Positions 1 through 10,374 of a DNA stretch of 24,818 bases are shown one piece after another. The position numbers were made by a program, and so were the translations under genes. The notes under the pieces were generated by a model. That model did not search any database, was not told where the DNA came from, and saw only the letters and a program-made list of their open reading frames with translations. This DNA is from Hymenopellis radicata (taxonomy: Eukaryota > Basidiomycota > Agaricomycetes > Agaricales > Physalacriaceae), in NCBI GenBank assembly GCA_015501595.1, contig JADNRX010000730.1:1-24818 (forward strand). The letters run 5' to 3'. Numbering within the stretch: position 1 is the stretch's first letter; each line of letters starts with the position of its first letter.

Positions 1-309
1 GGACACTCATCTGGCCTCGCCGACGTCAGCCTCGATAGCTGGGCCTGTCTCCAAGGCATGGTCGATGTCGTAAAGCGGACCGGCCATTCCAGTTTCTATG
101 TTGAAAAGTCGATGAATGCTATGGGGAAGACAACCAAACAGATGGGATGCCAGCCGAGTTTCGCGTACACGGTGGAGGTACGTAGCGAACTTTACGCGTT
201 GGACTCGCGGCTGATTGGGAGTAGCATTTCCGATATGGCTGGAGGTGAGTGTTTTGTTTTGGGTGAATAAGATCCAACAGGCAATAGAACGCACCATGTT
301 GTCCTATAG
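1..309 (+). CDS. 3' end of an unrecognised gene, cut by the left edge
   Basis: Reading frame 1 is open from the first base to 177. There it meets a good fungal intron (178-224, 47 bp, donor GTACGT, CTGAT branch-like motif close to the TAG acceptor). It continues at 225-244 to a second donor (GTGAGT at 245). With the acceptor at 287 the protein ends at a TAG at 307-309; with the acceptor at 280 it ends at 287. The visible part is about 75 residues, including the stretch RTGHSSFYVEKSMNAMGK. I do not recognise the family. Two well-formed introns in one frame are the main reason to believe this is coding. A 96-codon frame on the opposite strand over the same bases (7-297) has no such support. The last exon is uncertain. 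Confidence 0.42.
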
Positions 310-1217
310 CTGTCGTTGCATGTTTCTCTGGTTCGTCTCAGGATGACCACAGCGTACGTTTTGTTCCGCGTCGCGCAATATCAGCTAATCGTCGCGTGTA
401 GTTGGTTGTGAAAACCGTTCGGGATTACATCACAAAAATGAAGAGCTCTGCTCAGACCGGACCATCAATGTCGATGCCAACACCCCATGTTGTGGAACAT
501 TCAGAACATATGGAACATGTATGTCACTTGGAACGAACGAAACATATTCTCCTCTCAATAATGTTTAGGAATGGACTGAGCCTGGAGACCATCCGCTGCC
601 TGTCCCACCAAGTGAATTCGCAGAATCACTTTACACCTCTCATACGGGCAGGTAGTATACTGATTTTAAGTGACATTGTTGGATATCTGTGTACATTTAT
701 GATTGATTGTATGGGACCATTAGAAGCTTGCCCAAAGCTGCACTTCGAACTTGTAATCAGCAATGTACATTGACAAGATGTGGTAAGTACGGTCCAGAAC
801 TTGGAGCCTTCAAAGCAGAAACGTTGGCATGTCCGCTGGAGGAATTCACTATATCTTCTACTCGCTGTTTAAGATCAGTTTGAATGGAATATAGTAGCAG
901 TCTAAAAGAGCAGCATGTGTACTGAAGCGAGAATGACAGCCCACTTGACACTACTCCACACGGTGATAGCAAAAGGAGGTCTTCACAGATACGCGCTGGC
1001 GCGATCAGGAGACGAAATTTAAATAACGCCACGATCCAGCCGAAAATGGAATTAATTTCAGACCAATGAGAGCGCTCAATTCCACTACGACCGCAGACCC
1101 GTCTCACGTATTCGACAACGCAGAGAGGTGCTCGCGACGAAACGCGAATATGTTTCGGGCAAACAACGTCAAATATTATCATTTCAACTTGCTACCAACA
1201 AATCCGCCTCTGGACAA
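310..1217. other. Spacer without a convincing gene
   Basis: About 0.9 kb between the left partial gene and the CBM48 gene. Two open frames cross it (402-773 on +, 757-1182 on -). Neither shows a recognisable domain, and their composition looks like ordinary spacer. The right part should contain the promoter and 5' UTR of the gene starting at 1218. Short GAACAT-type repeats occur around 497-545. I see no RNA gene. Confidence 0.5.
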
Positions 1218-2868
1218 ATGGATGACCGACATGAAATAACGTTTGAATGGTACGCATTTCTCAGTGTTCGCCTTATCTTCATGACTGACAGACGCGAAGG
1301 CCGCACTCGGAGCCAAGCACTGTAATTGTAACTGGAACATTCGACCAAGTAAGCCGCGAGACTTGTCTAGGAAGTTATCTTGGCCTTACGCTCTGCCTAT
1401 TTCCAGTGGTCTTCTTCCATAACCCTCACCAAGGAAGGCGCCGGATTCAAAGCGACGACGAGAATTCCTTGGGAAGAGAAGATTGCGTACAAGTTCATCG
1501 TCGACGGCAACTGGACAACGACTCAGAGCCAGCCCACGGAGACAGACGCTTCCGGGAACGTCAACAACGTATATACCGCCCCATCCAAACCCTCACCTCC
1601 TCTTATGGAGCCTCCCGCAGCTGTAGTCGCGCCGGAGACCGTCGAATCCAAGGCAGATGAAGCTGTAACGACGAACGGTGTCGCCGACATCAAGGGTGGT
1701 AAGCTTGACGACGTAGTTACTGGAGGACCTATTCCTCAACTGGTTTTAGACGTTATCAACACGGTCGCTGCAACGGAGGGAACGTCCTCGACTATGGAGT
1801 ACGTCGCGTCGGGGATAGGCGCCGCCATTCAGACCGTCGTCGGTGTAGACCCTATAAATCCGATACAGGTACGCGCTGTATCTCACTATCCATCACCCCA
1901 TCTCACGTATGCTGCAGGCTGCTGTTGAGGACAAACAGTCTGCGCCTGAACCCGAACCCGAAGCCAAGAGCGAACCTGTCGTACAGTCTCCCCCGCCTAT
2001 GAAAGTTGCCCCTATCGTTCCCATCGAAATCGTCCCGGTCAACGCGCCAGAGAACAACGAACCGTCGCCACAGGTGCACACGTCCGCGACAGACTCGCCT
2101 TCCACTCATACACCATCAATACCACCTTCTTCTGCTTCTCTCCCAGTCCCATCTCCGCCGCCTGCAGAGTTGCTGCCGCCAGTCGTTCCGCCAGCCGCGG
2201 AGTCGCCTTCAAATACCGCTGTTGCACCTGCCGCGGTTAGTGAGGCTCAAGCGGAACGTCTACCTTGCGCTGAATCCTCTGGGGAGGCTAAACCTGGCAT
2301 TCCCATTTCTGATGCACCTTCACAGTCTCCTCTGGCTGTCGAAGAAGTGAAAACCAGTGCCGAAGCAGCGAAAACACCCATTCCCGAAGCAGTCCCAGAG
2401 CCTACAGCAGCAGTGGAAGAGTCTGCTCCCGTGGTTACAGCGACTGAAGCGGTTAAGCCTGATGCCCCCGCTGCCTCAGAACCCGTCCCAGAAGCTACAG
2501 CTGCCGAATCTTCCGCCGCCGTGGCGGCCGCGCCCTCAACTGATGTGAAGGCTGAGGAAAGCGAGGCTGGGAAGTCTAATGGTAACGGTGTAGAGGCGCC
2601 TGCTGCCTCGAAACCCGCTGCCGAGCCAAAGCTTGAAGCTCCCTCTACAAACGGTACTACTACTACAAGCGCTAGTGCTCCCTCCACGCCCTCGAAAGGC
2701 CAGCCTTTCCCTTCCAGTGGCGACTCTTCGTCTGCCAAATCGTCGCCATCATCAAAATCTGTCACGACCGCAACACGGAAAAAGAGAAGCTCCATTTTCG
2801 GGAAAATCAATCTCAAGAGCATCTTTACACACGATAAGGATAAGGAGAAGGAGAAGGAGAAGAAATAG
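1218..2868 (+). CDS. CBM48 (AMPK glycogen-binding-type) domain protein, Crp1/Mdg1-like
   Basis: Four exons give about 496 aa: 1218-1249, 1300-1348, 1407-1868 and 1918-2868 (introns of 50, 58 and 49 bp). The spliced N-terminus reads MDDRHEITFEWPHSEPSTV, then VIVTGTFDQW. This is the opening of an AMPK-beta-like carbohydrate-binding module, which continues through FKATTRIPW, KFIVDGNW and NNVYTAP (roughly residues 1-90). Residues 95-180 include a short helical stretch. From about residue 185 the protein is low-complexity, rich in Pro, Ala, Glu and Ser. A basic tail follows (RKKRSSIFGKINLKSIF) and it ends in a KDKEKEKEKK run. In yeast, proteins of this build (Crp1, Mdg1) are linked to cruciform DNA binding and pheromone signalling; that role is family knowledge and is not shown here. 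The start was chosen because exon 1 joins the module with no in-frame alternative. Confidence 0.82.
2836..2865 (+). repeat. AAGGAG-type purine microsatellite encoding a KE tail
   Basis: A purine-only tract of GATAAG/GAGAAG hexamers forms the last codons of the CBM48 gene and encodes alternating Lys and Glu. Tracts of this kind vary in length between strains. Confidence 0.6.
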
Positions 2869-2934
2869 TATTACCAAGTTGCATTCGATGTTCAGCCTAT
2901 TCTTTCGTTCTTGTATATTATTGGTGCTGGTATG

Positions 2935-2943
2935 TTTGCTTTC
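2935..2943 (+). repeat. Left copy of 9-bp target-site duplication
   Basis: TTTGCTTTC directly precedes the left terminal repeat and is repeated exactly after the right one. Confidence 0.7.
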
Positions 2944-2953
2944 TAGACTCGAA

Positions 2954-3015
2954 CCAGTCCCATTCAATATGTAACTTGATCGACTGTCATCAAGTTACAT
3001 ATTGAATGGGACTGG
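2954..3015. repeat. Perfect 27-bp-arm palindrome at the left transposon end
   Basis: Bases 2954-2980 are exactly reverse-complementary to 2989-3015, with an 8-nt loop CGACTGTC. The palindrome overlaps the last four bases of the terminal repeat (CCAG). In single-stranded DNA or RNA it would fold into a long hairpin. Confidence 0.92.
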
Positions 3016-3749
3016 ATTCACTGGAACAACTCGGGCCCGTTTTGGCAGGTCGGACTTTTTCCCACGGGTTTTCGGTGACTTCAACGCTCACGCGCTCACG
3101 ACCTCCTAGCCACGAACTTCATCTCTTGGAATCTCGATATGACGTGCTCAGTTGTTCCTTATACCAAAAATAAGAGGCTGTATGTTTTCAGATTTTAAAT
3201 ATCTCAATCATTGCTCCTATAATGCTCCATACAATGCCTCGCAACCACCTCCTGATTATTCATGATGCCTTTTCTCCCGTTCACGAGCCTGACGATGTAA
3301 GGCTGCAAGAAACCTCTGATAAGAACTGTTCTCTCTTTCACATCCCCTCGCTTCGTCCGCAACAGGTCAAAACGGGCCGTAACACACTACTTGGGCCTCA
3401 TATCGTCTTGGACTCACTGTGTATATCGTGGTATTGGAACATTAGACATTCTAGGGCGGAAATTTCGCGAGGATGATGGTGCTGGGTGAGAGGGGCTGCC
3501 TCGAACTCAGAGTCCGAGGATTCGTCTCGCGCCCGCTTAAAGACCATGGTGACAGGGGGGAAGGAGTAATTTATGATTTATTAGTGCTAGAGTTCGAATT
3601 TTTTAGAAATAAAAACATAGAGGCTCTTGTATTTGCCATACCTAAAAATGTACAACAAAAGAATGGAATTCTGAGAGATGAAGTTATAGGGTGTAAGGTT
3701 GTAAACGTCGAAGTCCAAGGAAACCCCGTGGGAAAATTCCGACCTGCCC

Positions 3750-3804
3750 CAGTTGAATCGGTATATGCTTGATCGACTGTCATCAAGCGTTCCGATTGTG
3801 CTGG
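3750..3804. repeat. Degenerate hairpin at the right transposon end
   Basis: Outer arms CCAG/CTGG and inner arms ATCGG/CCGAT flank the same CTTGAT-loop-ATCAAG apex (3768-3787) found at the left end. The stem sequence outside the apex differs from the left end, so the structure is kept where the sequence is not. Confidence 0.7.
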
Positions 3805-3814
3805 TTCGAGTCTA

Positions 3815-3823
3815 TTTGCTTTC
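3815..3823 (+). repeat. Right copy of 9-bp target-site duplication
   Basis: TTTGCTTTC directly follows the right terminal repeat. It is identical to the left copy, which suggests a fairly recent insertion. Confidence 0.7.
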
Positions 3824-3986
3824 TGAATCTGTAGACTTTTATGTTTGCGTGTTGTTCTTTTGATATCTTCGTTTCATCAAGGTGCTGTCCATTTTACATA
3901 TCATTACAACAGGGTCTACATATTAACTTACATACTGTATAGGATGTTCATACATAGGATGTACAGTCCCAATGTAATATGTATCA

Positions 3987-4852
3987 TTATACATGGAGCA
4001 GATGCATGTCGATAAGTCCATTCAGCGTGCCATTCGCTCCCTCGTACATCATCGACGCGTAATTTGATCTGCGGTTCTTTGCAAGACTCGGAGTCTCTTC
4101 TTCAATGATATTCACGTTAAGCGAGGAAACGGAAGAGAAACGGTGCAGTATCTCGTCCATCACCACATCCCAATCTATCTCGGAGCAAAGTGGGGTCTCG
4201 TCAAGAGGCGTGGCACGTCCATCCGATGTGGATGAGGATGGCTGGGTAGGTGTGACTACAAGCAATGGAGGAGGTATGGGCAAGTCACGTCTCCTTGTCG
4301 ACTGTGATGCGCAGACTGGACGTGATGAGGGAGCCTCAGTGGTGAGTGGTATCAACAAGGGCACGGTAGGGAGCCTTCTCCGGCGCCGTGTGTGGCCGTC
4401 ATGACATTGATCAGAGCTCGACGCCGCCGCAGCCCTCCCCTTGCCCTTCTCCGAGCGCGAGCGCGAGTAATGCACATCTGAAACGGGCCTGCTAACTGGG
4501 ATCGAGGGGAGCGGTTTCGAGTATCTGTGATGCGTGCGTTTCGCATCGACTGCTGCCAGTGGCGTGGGAGGCAGGGGGCGCACGCGTTTGCGGCGCGACT
4601 GCGACTGGGTGACGCGCGAGCGGCGCTTGACATCGCCCGACTCCCGCAGGCTGTAGATGTTTGACCTTCGCCATGAGCGTTGGGGTGCGGACAGGGGAGG
4701 GGAAGAATGGCATACCAGATCCACACTTCGTCGTTGGGCAGCACCGAGTCGGCGCTCGCTGGGATGGGGTCCTTGAGGATGTCCATGGACCATATGGATG
4801 CAGAGCGGACGAGTGTCTTTGGTCGGGGCCCGGTGACAGATAGACGATGCAT
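3987..4852 (-). CDS. Hypothetical basic, disordered protein
   Basis: Two exons, 4852-4716 and 4665-3987, joined across a 50-bp intron (4666-4715, donor GTATGC, acceptor AAG), encode about 271 aa. The N-terminus (MHRLSVTGPRPKTLVRSAS, then PNDEVWIW) is followed by a long Arg/Ser/Pro-rich stretch with short proline motifs (RPLPPTP, KPLPSIP, RRLPTVP, RDLPIPP) that look like SH3-ligand peptides. An acidic C-terminal segment follows (EIDWDVVMDEILHRFSSVSS). I recognise no domain. A longer unspliced frame extends to 5111, but the spliced model keeps a compact N-terminus and uses good splice sites. It faces the methyltransferase gene head to head across about 300 bp. Confidence 0.62.
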
Positions 4853-5155
4853 ATGCTCGTCGGGTAGATAGAGGTGGCAATTTAAAGGACCTGGGCAACT
4901 CCGAGTGCGAGGACGGGGGAGTGGAGAGTGTCACGTTCCCTCCGTTTCGCTGTCTCGCGCGTATATGTACGCAGACAGTAAACGGGCTATGCACCATCAG
5001 GAATTTGAATGCGAGATATGTGTAAGAGCTGCTGTTGGTCAAGCTTGATGTGGGGTTTGATCTTACACCGATCAGTGATCGAGAACGTTCGCCTCCTTTC
5101 GTCATTCCCAATTTTCCGTTTCACCTCCCTCGAGGCCGGCGGTACTGTTCCTCGA
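4853..5155. promoter_or_regulatory. Divergent promoter region between the hypothetical gene and the methyltransferase
   Basis: 303 bp separate two opposed start codons, so both genes must draw their upstream control from here. I can name no specific element. Confidence 0.45.
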
Positions 5156-6201
<1,046 letters not shown>

Positions 6202-6800
6202 TTGATGCCCAGGCCGGCGTGATAGCCTCGTTGCTTGTAATCCTTGGACAGCGTGCACCGTTATACGGCGGTGGTCTTGATCTAACAGGGCACATGAATG
6301 GAAGTGTAGTAGAACATAGAGAACGAAACATACTTGTAGACCGTGTATACCTTCTATTTCCTTCTTGAGGGTTTCTGTGACCAGTCTATGTTGTTTGAGT
6401 GTAGTAAGCCCCTTGAAGGCCTCCGAAGCGATGGTGATAGCGTAAAATGATCCACAGCCGCCTATATGACCGCTTTCAGGACAAAGTAAAACTGGTGTAC
6501 ATGTTACGCACCGGAAACGTCCTGAACTTGTAACTGAGTAGGCGAAAACTTTTCAGTTAATTTCGCGATAATATTTTGTTCCCCTTCGAGCAGGTTGACA
6601 GCAGCAGCAGGTTGTGTCGAATACAGGCGCAGTTGGCAGGCAACAGGGAACAGCCGTCTAGTGAACGGGAGCATCGTGACAGTTGCAGATCAAGTTATTG
6701 CGCTGTCGTCATTGGTCAGCGACGCGTCGAGATCACGCCGAATGCAGACGAGGCCTGGGCTTGCACCAGGTCCATTGCAACCAATTTGCAACTAACTTCC
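6202..6800. other. Spacer holding the COX15 promoter and 5' UTR
   Basis: About 600 bp between two genes in the same direction. The COX15 reading frame happens to stay open upstream to about 6576. The peptide there shows no targeting character, so I place the start at 6801. I see no other gene. Confidence 0.5.
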
Positions 6801-8925
6801 ATGATCCCCACTTTGCTGGGGACAGCTCGAGCGCCTGCTCGCTCGCTGTTCGTGTCCCAGAAATGGGCATGCGCGTCTCGCTGTCTGTCCCGGTTTCCTT
6901 GCCGGACTATGTCCTCTTGCGGCCTTGAGCGCTCTATCCTGTGGCCTACTAGACAGGGTGCCCAAGTATCGTCTATTGCCCGTGCCCACTATGCAACTGC
7001 GGCCAAGGCGCCAAAACGCGCATCCAAAAAATCTACACCACCGAAATCGGAGTCAACTCCTCCGAAAGCAGAGGCAGCGTCTATTCCACCAAAGACAGAG
7101 CCTGCAGCCACTCCTCCGAAATCAGAGCCTTTGCCTACTGCGCCAAAACGCGCATCCAAAAAGTCTACTGCGAAAGCGGCCTCACCGAAAGCAGAGGCAG
7201 CGTCTATTCCGCCAAAAACAGAGCCTGTACCCACTCCTCCGAAATCAGAGCGTTTGCCTACTCCTCCGAAAGTAGAACCTGCCCCTGCAGAAGCCAGTCC
7301 TACATCTACGGACCAATTACTTCCTTCGGCAAAGGCGCCAAAACGCGTGTCCAAAAAATCTACTCCGAAAGCAGCACCTCCGAAATCGGAGCCAACCCCT
7401 TCGAAAGCAGAGACAGCGTCTATTACACCAAAAGCAGAGCCGGTACCCACTCATCCGAAATCAGAGCCTTTGCCTCCTCCCCCGAAATCGGAGCCTGTGC
7501 CCACTCCTCCGAAATCAAAGGCTTTGCCTACTCCTCCGAAAGTAGAACCTGCCCCGAGTCCTACGCACACGGACCAATTACCCATTCTCCCTCCGAAATC
7601 TGTCGGAATATGGCTCATGATATCCTCGACACTCGTCCTTCTCATCGTTGTTGTGGGCGGTGTAACGCGCCTCACAGAGTCTGGTCTTAGCATAACAGAA
7701 TGGAAACCTATAACAGGCGCGATACCACCGTTGTCCCACGAAGATTGGGAAGAGGAGTTTGCCAAGTACAAAGAGACCCCCGAATTCAAAATGTCTGTTT
7801 CTTTCTTGCTCGGCTATGAGACTTTATTTAACGCGTGATTTTATAGGCTGAACCATTCCATTACCTTGGAAGAGTTCAAACGCATCTTCTTTTGGGAATG
7901 GAGTCATCGTTTCCTCGGCCGCTTCGTTGGAATGGTCTTCGTCCTCCCACTGGCATATTTCATCGCGCGTAAAAAGATCTCCAAGAACCTGGCCTGGAAA
8001 CTGTCCGGTCTATCAGCTCTATTCGCGGCGCAGGGCCTCATGGGATGGTACATGGTCAAGTCTGGGCTTGACGAGCAACTACTGGAAACTCCAGGCGCCG
8101 TGCCCCGCGTCTCCCAGTATCGGCTCGCCGCCCATCTCGGTCTTGCTTTCATCCTTTACGTGGCCATGTTCTCTACAGGACTGGCGACGATCAAGGAGTA
8201 CAAGTTTGCCACCAGTGGGGTATGGAATGGACAGACCCTCAAGGACTTCCAGAGGGTCATTCAATCCCCATTGTCGCGTAAACTGTTACTGCAGACGCGC
8301 GTTTTATTCGGGATGGTGTTCTTGACTGCTATGTCCGGTAAGAATATCGGTCCTGTTTGCTTGAAGTACGATTCACGCGTTTTCAGGTGCCTTTGTGGCG
8401 GGCCTCGATGCTGGATTGCTGTACAACGAGTTCCCGCTGATGGGCGGACGCCTGGCGCCTCCTTCGGAGGAGCTCCTTGATCCGCGGTATAGCAAGAGGA
8501 GTGACCGCTCAGATCTTTGGTGGCGCAGTATGCTCGAAAACCCAGTCACCGTCCAGTTCGATCATCGTGTTTTGGCAAGTTTGTTTTCCCCCATTATTCA
8601 AGAGCTGTGTTGACCGGAATTTCAGGCAACGTTGACCTACTTTGGCATCGCCGCTCTTTATTTGCAGAGCTTGCGTCGGGGAGCGTTACCTGCTGCAACC
8701 CGTGGTGCAACGAGGGTTGCATTTGGAATGGCCAACATTCAAGTCATCTTGGGTATAACAACACTATGGTACATGGTTCCAGTTCCCTTGGCTGCAGGGC
8801 ACCAAGCAGGCAGCGTTCTACTTTTGACGGCTATGATTCATGCGCTCATGGCCTTCCGAAGACCCAGCACTGCTGCAGTGGCGTGGCAGAATGCGTTGAG
8901 GGCGAGCAGGAAGGCAGTTTCCTAA
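6801..8925 (+). CDS. COX15: Haem A synthase, mitochondrial (COX15), with repeat-rich N-terminal insert
   Basis: Four exons: 6801-7792, 7847-8337, 8387-8574 and 8626-8925, about 656 aa. It oxidises haem O to haem A for cytochrome c oxidase in the mitochondrial inner membrane. The first ~65 residues are Arg/Ser/Ala-rich and fit a mitochondrial presequence. Residues ~65-270 are a Pro-Lys-Glu repeat domain. The enzyme proper starts at about residue 270 with [20 protein letters not shown] and [17 protein letters not shown], followed by several more membrane segments. The haem-ligand histidines sit in EWSHRFLGR (H351), RLAAHLG (H427), FDHRVLA (H554) and AAGHQAGS (H616). Usual COX15 length is under 500 aa, so the insert adds about 200. 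Intron 3 (8575-8625) uses a GC donor; only that splice keeps HRVLATLTYFG in frame. Confidence 0.9.
7000..7600 (+). repeat. In-frame minisatellite encoding PKxEP repeats in COX15
   Basis: A short unit encoding PPKSEPxPT is repeated many times. A larger unit beginning GCGCCAAAACGCG recurs at about 7008, 7140 and 7335, encoding PKRASKKST or PKRVSKKST. The spacings are about 132 and 195 bp, both multiples of three, so the copies expand without breaking the frame. PPKVEPAP and TDQL blocks also recur near the ends of the last two large units. Confidence 0.85.
8575..8625 (+). other. GC-AG intron in COX15
   Basis: The donor is GCAAGT instead of GTAAGT, and the acceptor is TTTCAG. The only nearby GT donors either shift the frame or remove two residues of the conserved DHRVLA motif. 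Confidence 0.8.
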
Positions 8926-9036
8926 CTTATACATTACCTCTTCTGATATACCTAGAAAGACCACTCTCAATATATAATACACGCACTCATATGCGAGCTT
9001 ATGCAGAAAAGAATACAATTGTTACAGTAATAGTGT

Positions 9037-10105
9037 CTACCCCTCCATTTGCACATCTTCTTCGGTCGACGTTGGCGCAGCAGCAGCCGCGGGAGCAACC
9101 TCTTTTGGTATCATAGTCTGGATGAAGACATCGACCTTGTCGCCTTCAAGGATGCGGAAAGAGCCAGAAGGGGGAGCGCTAGCTTCGTTGGGGCTCCCAA
9201 CACCAACAATACCGATCGAAGTGTTATTCACGTTCAGCTCCTTATCCTGCTGCAGGGTTTCGCGTAACGCGTGCAGACCATGTCGAATAAGGTCATCCAG
9301 TGAGCCTGTAAGAACCAATAAGTGAATGAGAGCGTGGTAACGCTAGATAAACGCACAATCAGCAAAGCTCTCATAATGCTTTTCGAGATACGTCTTTGCA
9401 CTCTGATTCCTGGCACCAATGGCCATTGCGTAATACTCGTACGAGTTTCCAGAGGGCGAGAATTCGTAAAGATGGGGTCCGGACTGGTCTTCACCGATTA
9501 CAAGGAAACCGACACCGTACGGGCGTCGACCGTATTCTTGAGTGTTGACCTGAGCCTCTTAATACATATGTCAGTGTCGTGGCGCATAGATGGCTCGTAG
9601 AGTACGTACTGTCGGCAATGGACGACACTAGCCTGTTCACGGGTACTGGCCGATTGAAGATCATTCTTGACGACATAGCTTGCTGGCGCATGAAGTTACT
9701 ATTGGGAATGAGCTTAGATCGTTGCTCATGATAGTGCACGCACCTCAATACACGAGCATCCGACGTCAATCCGGCAATTGCGATCCCAATGTGGTCGTCT
9801 ATCCGGAACATCTTCTGCTGGTACGAGGCGAGTTCTCCAGCCGAGCGCTACAAAACATCAAGTCAATGACCTGGCCCAATTTGATGCCAGACGCACTTTA
9901 AGAGCAAGTAGAATCGCATGGGTCTTGGACCGCAAGCCAACAGCCGCAGAACCCTGCTTCACGGCCTCGACTGCATATTCCACCTGGTGAAGTCGTCCTT
10001 GGGGCGAGAAAACGGTGTTGTCCGAGTCGTATGTGTTTCGAAACTGTCAAGTAAAAGATGAAAACACGCTCTTAAAACAGAACGAGATAGAGATGGGCTG
10101 ACCAT
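9037..10105 (-). CDS. PRE5: 20S proteasome subunit alpha-6 (PRE5/PSMA1)
   Basis: Six exons on the minus strand: 10105-10103, 10043-9897, 9847-9744, 9698-9610, 9557-9357 and 9305-9037, giving 270 aa. It is a non-catalytic outer-ring subunit of the 20S core. The alpha-subunit N-terminal signature [16 protein letters not shown] is complete. It is followed by [55 protein letters not shown] and [20 protein letters not shown]. The late motif [12 protein letters not shown] points to alpha-6 over other alphas. The tail is Ala- and acid-rich ([11 protein letters not shown]). Exon 1 is only the ATG: the codon is followed at once by a GTCAGC donor, and exon 2 begins at FRNTYDSDN. It is divergent from the Zn2Cys6 gene, with a 269-bp spacer. 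Confidence 0.94.
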
Positions 10106-10175
10106 TGTCGTGGAGGATAAAGGCAAGCGTGCGTAACTTCGACGCGTCAGCGATCGATTCTAGCTTGTGACATGC

Positions 10176-10197
10176 GTGATTGTCACACCCTAACTGC
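10176..10197. promoter_or_regulatory. TGTGAC-N10-GTCACA dyad
   Basis: Perfect 6-bp inverted arms around a 10-bp spacer, in the shared promoter. It could be a dimer-binding site; a chance occurrence is possible. Confidence 0.3.
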
Positions 10198-10294
10198 AGC
10201 GCGATTTGATTTTGCTTATCCTCAACCAACAGTGTCCAGCTGGCGACATATATATTCAAACCCCCGTTTTCATTCTAGATATAGGGCACTGCAT

Positions 10295-10321
10295 TTATCG
10301 GCTGGACACCTGGACCGATAA
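10295..10321. promoter_or_regulatory. TTATCGG-N13-CCGATAA dyad, candidate Zn2Cys6 site
   Basis: Perfect 7-bp inverted arms contain inverted CGG and CCG triplets 13 bp apart, ending 53 bp before the start codon of a Zn2Cys6 regulator. Proteins of that family typically bind paired CGG triplets, so autoregulation is a reasonable guess. Confidence 0.42.
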
Positions 10322-10374
10322 TTTTACTGATCGGCACTTGCCGGCTCTCCACAGCCACTTGCTTGTCAACTGCG

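Larger units (their letters stand above)
2944..3814. mobile_element. Non-autonomous TIR transposon with hairpin ends (MULE-like MITE, tentative)
   Basis: The 871-bp element is bounded by perfect 14-bp terminal inverted repeats, TAGACTCGAACCAG at 2944-2957 and its reverse complement at 3801-3814. Both sides carry the same 9-bp direct repeat TTTGCTTTC (2935-2943 and 3815-3823), which reads as a target-site duplication. Inside each end sits a hairpin with the same 20-nt apex, CTTGATCGACTGTCATCAAG. Further in lies a diverged inverted repeat of about 40 bp (from 3044 and, inverted, up to 3748) with GGCAGGTCGGA and CCCACGGG cores. I see no transposase; the internal frames (3222-3476, 3473-3772) are unrecognised. 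A 9-bp duplication fits Mutator-like elements, but the superfamily is inference. The insertion lies about 75 bp after the CBM48 stop, in the spacer between convergent genes. Confidence 0.75.
10106..10374. promoter_or_regulatory. Divergent promoter region between PRE5 and the Zn2Cys6 gene
   Basis: 269 bp between opposed start codons. It holds two clear dyads (10176-10197 and 10295-10321) described separately. I do not see the yeast proteasome element GGTGGCAAA. Confidence 0.5.

Noticed and set aside
402..773. 123-codon plus-strand frame
   Set aside because: No ATG at its start, no recognisable motif, and repeat-like GAACAT content; a link to the left partial gene would need an unusually long intron.
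757..1182. 141-codon minus-strand frame
   Set aside because: No domain, no splice support, and it lies in the upstream region of the CBM48 gene.
2247..2822. 191-codon minus-strand frame opposite the CBM48 gene
   Set aside because: Shadow of the Ala/Pro/Glu-rich coding sequence on the plus strand, with Gly/Ala-rich low complexity.
3801..3814. GGTTCGAGTC in the right terminal repeat resembles a tRNA B-box
   Set aside because: There is no A-box, no cloverleaf and no 3' T-run, and the sequence is half of a perfect terminal inverted repeat.
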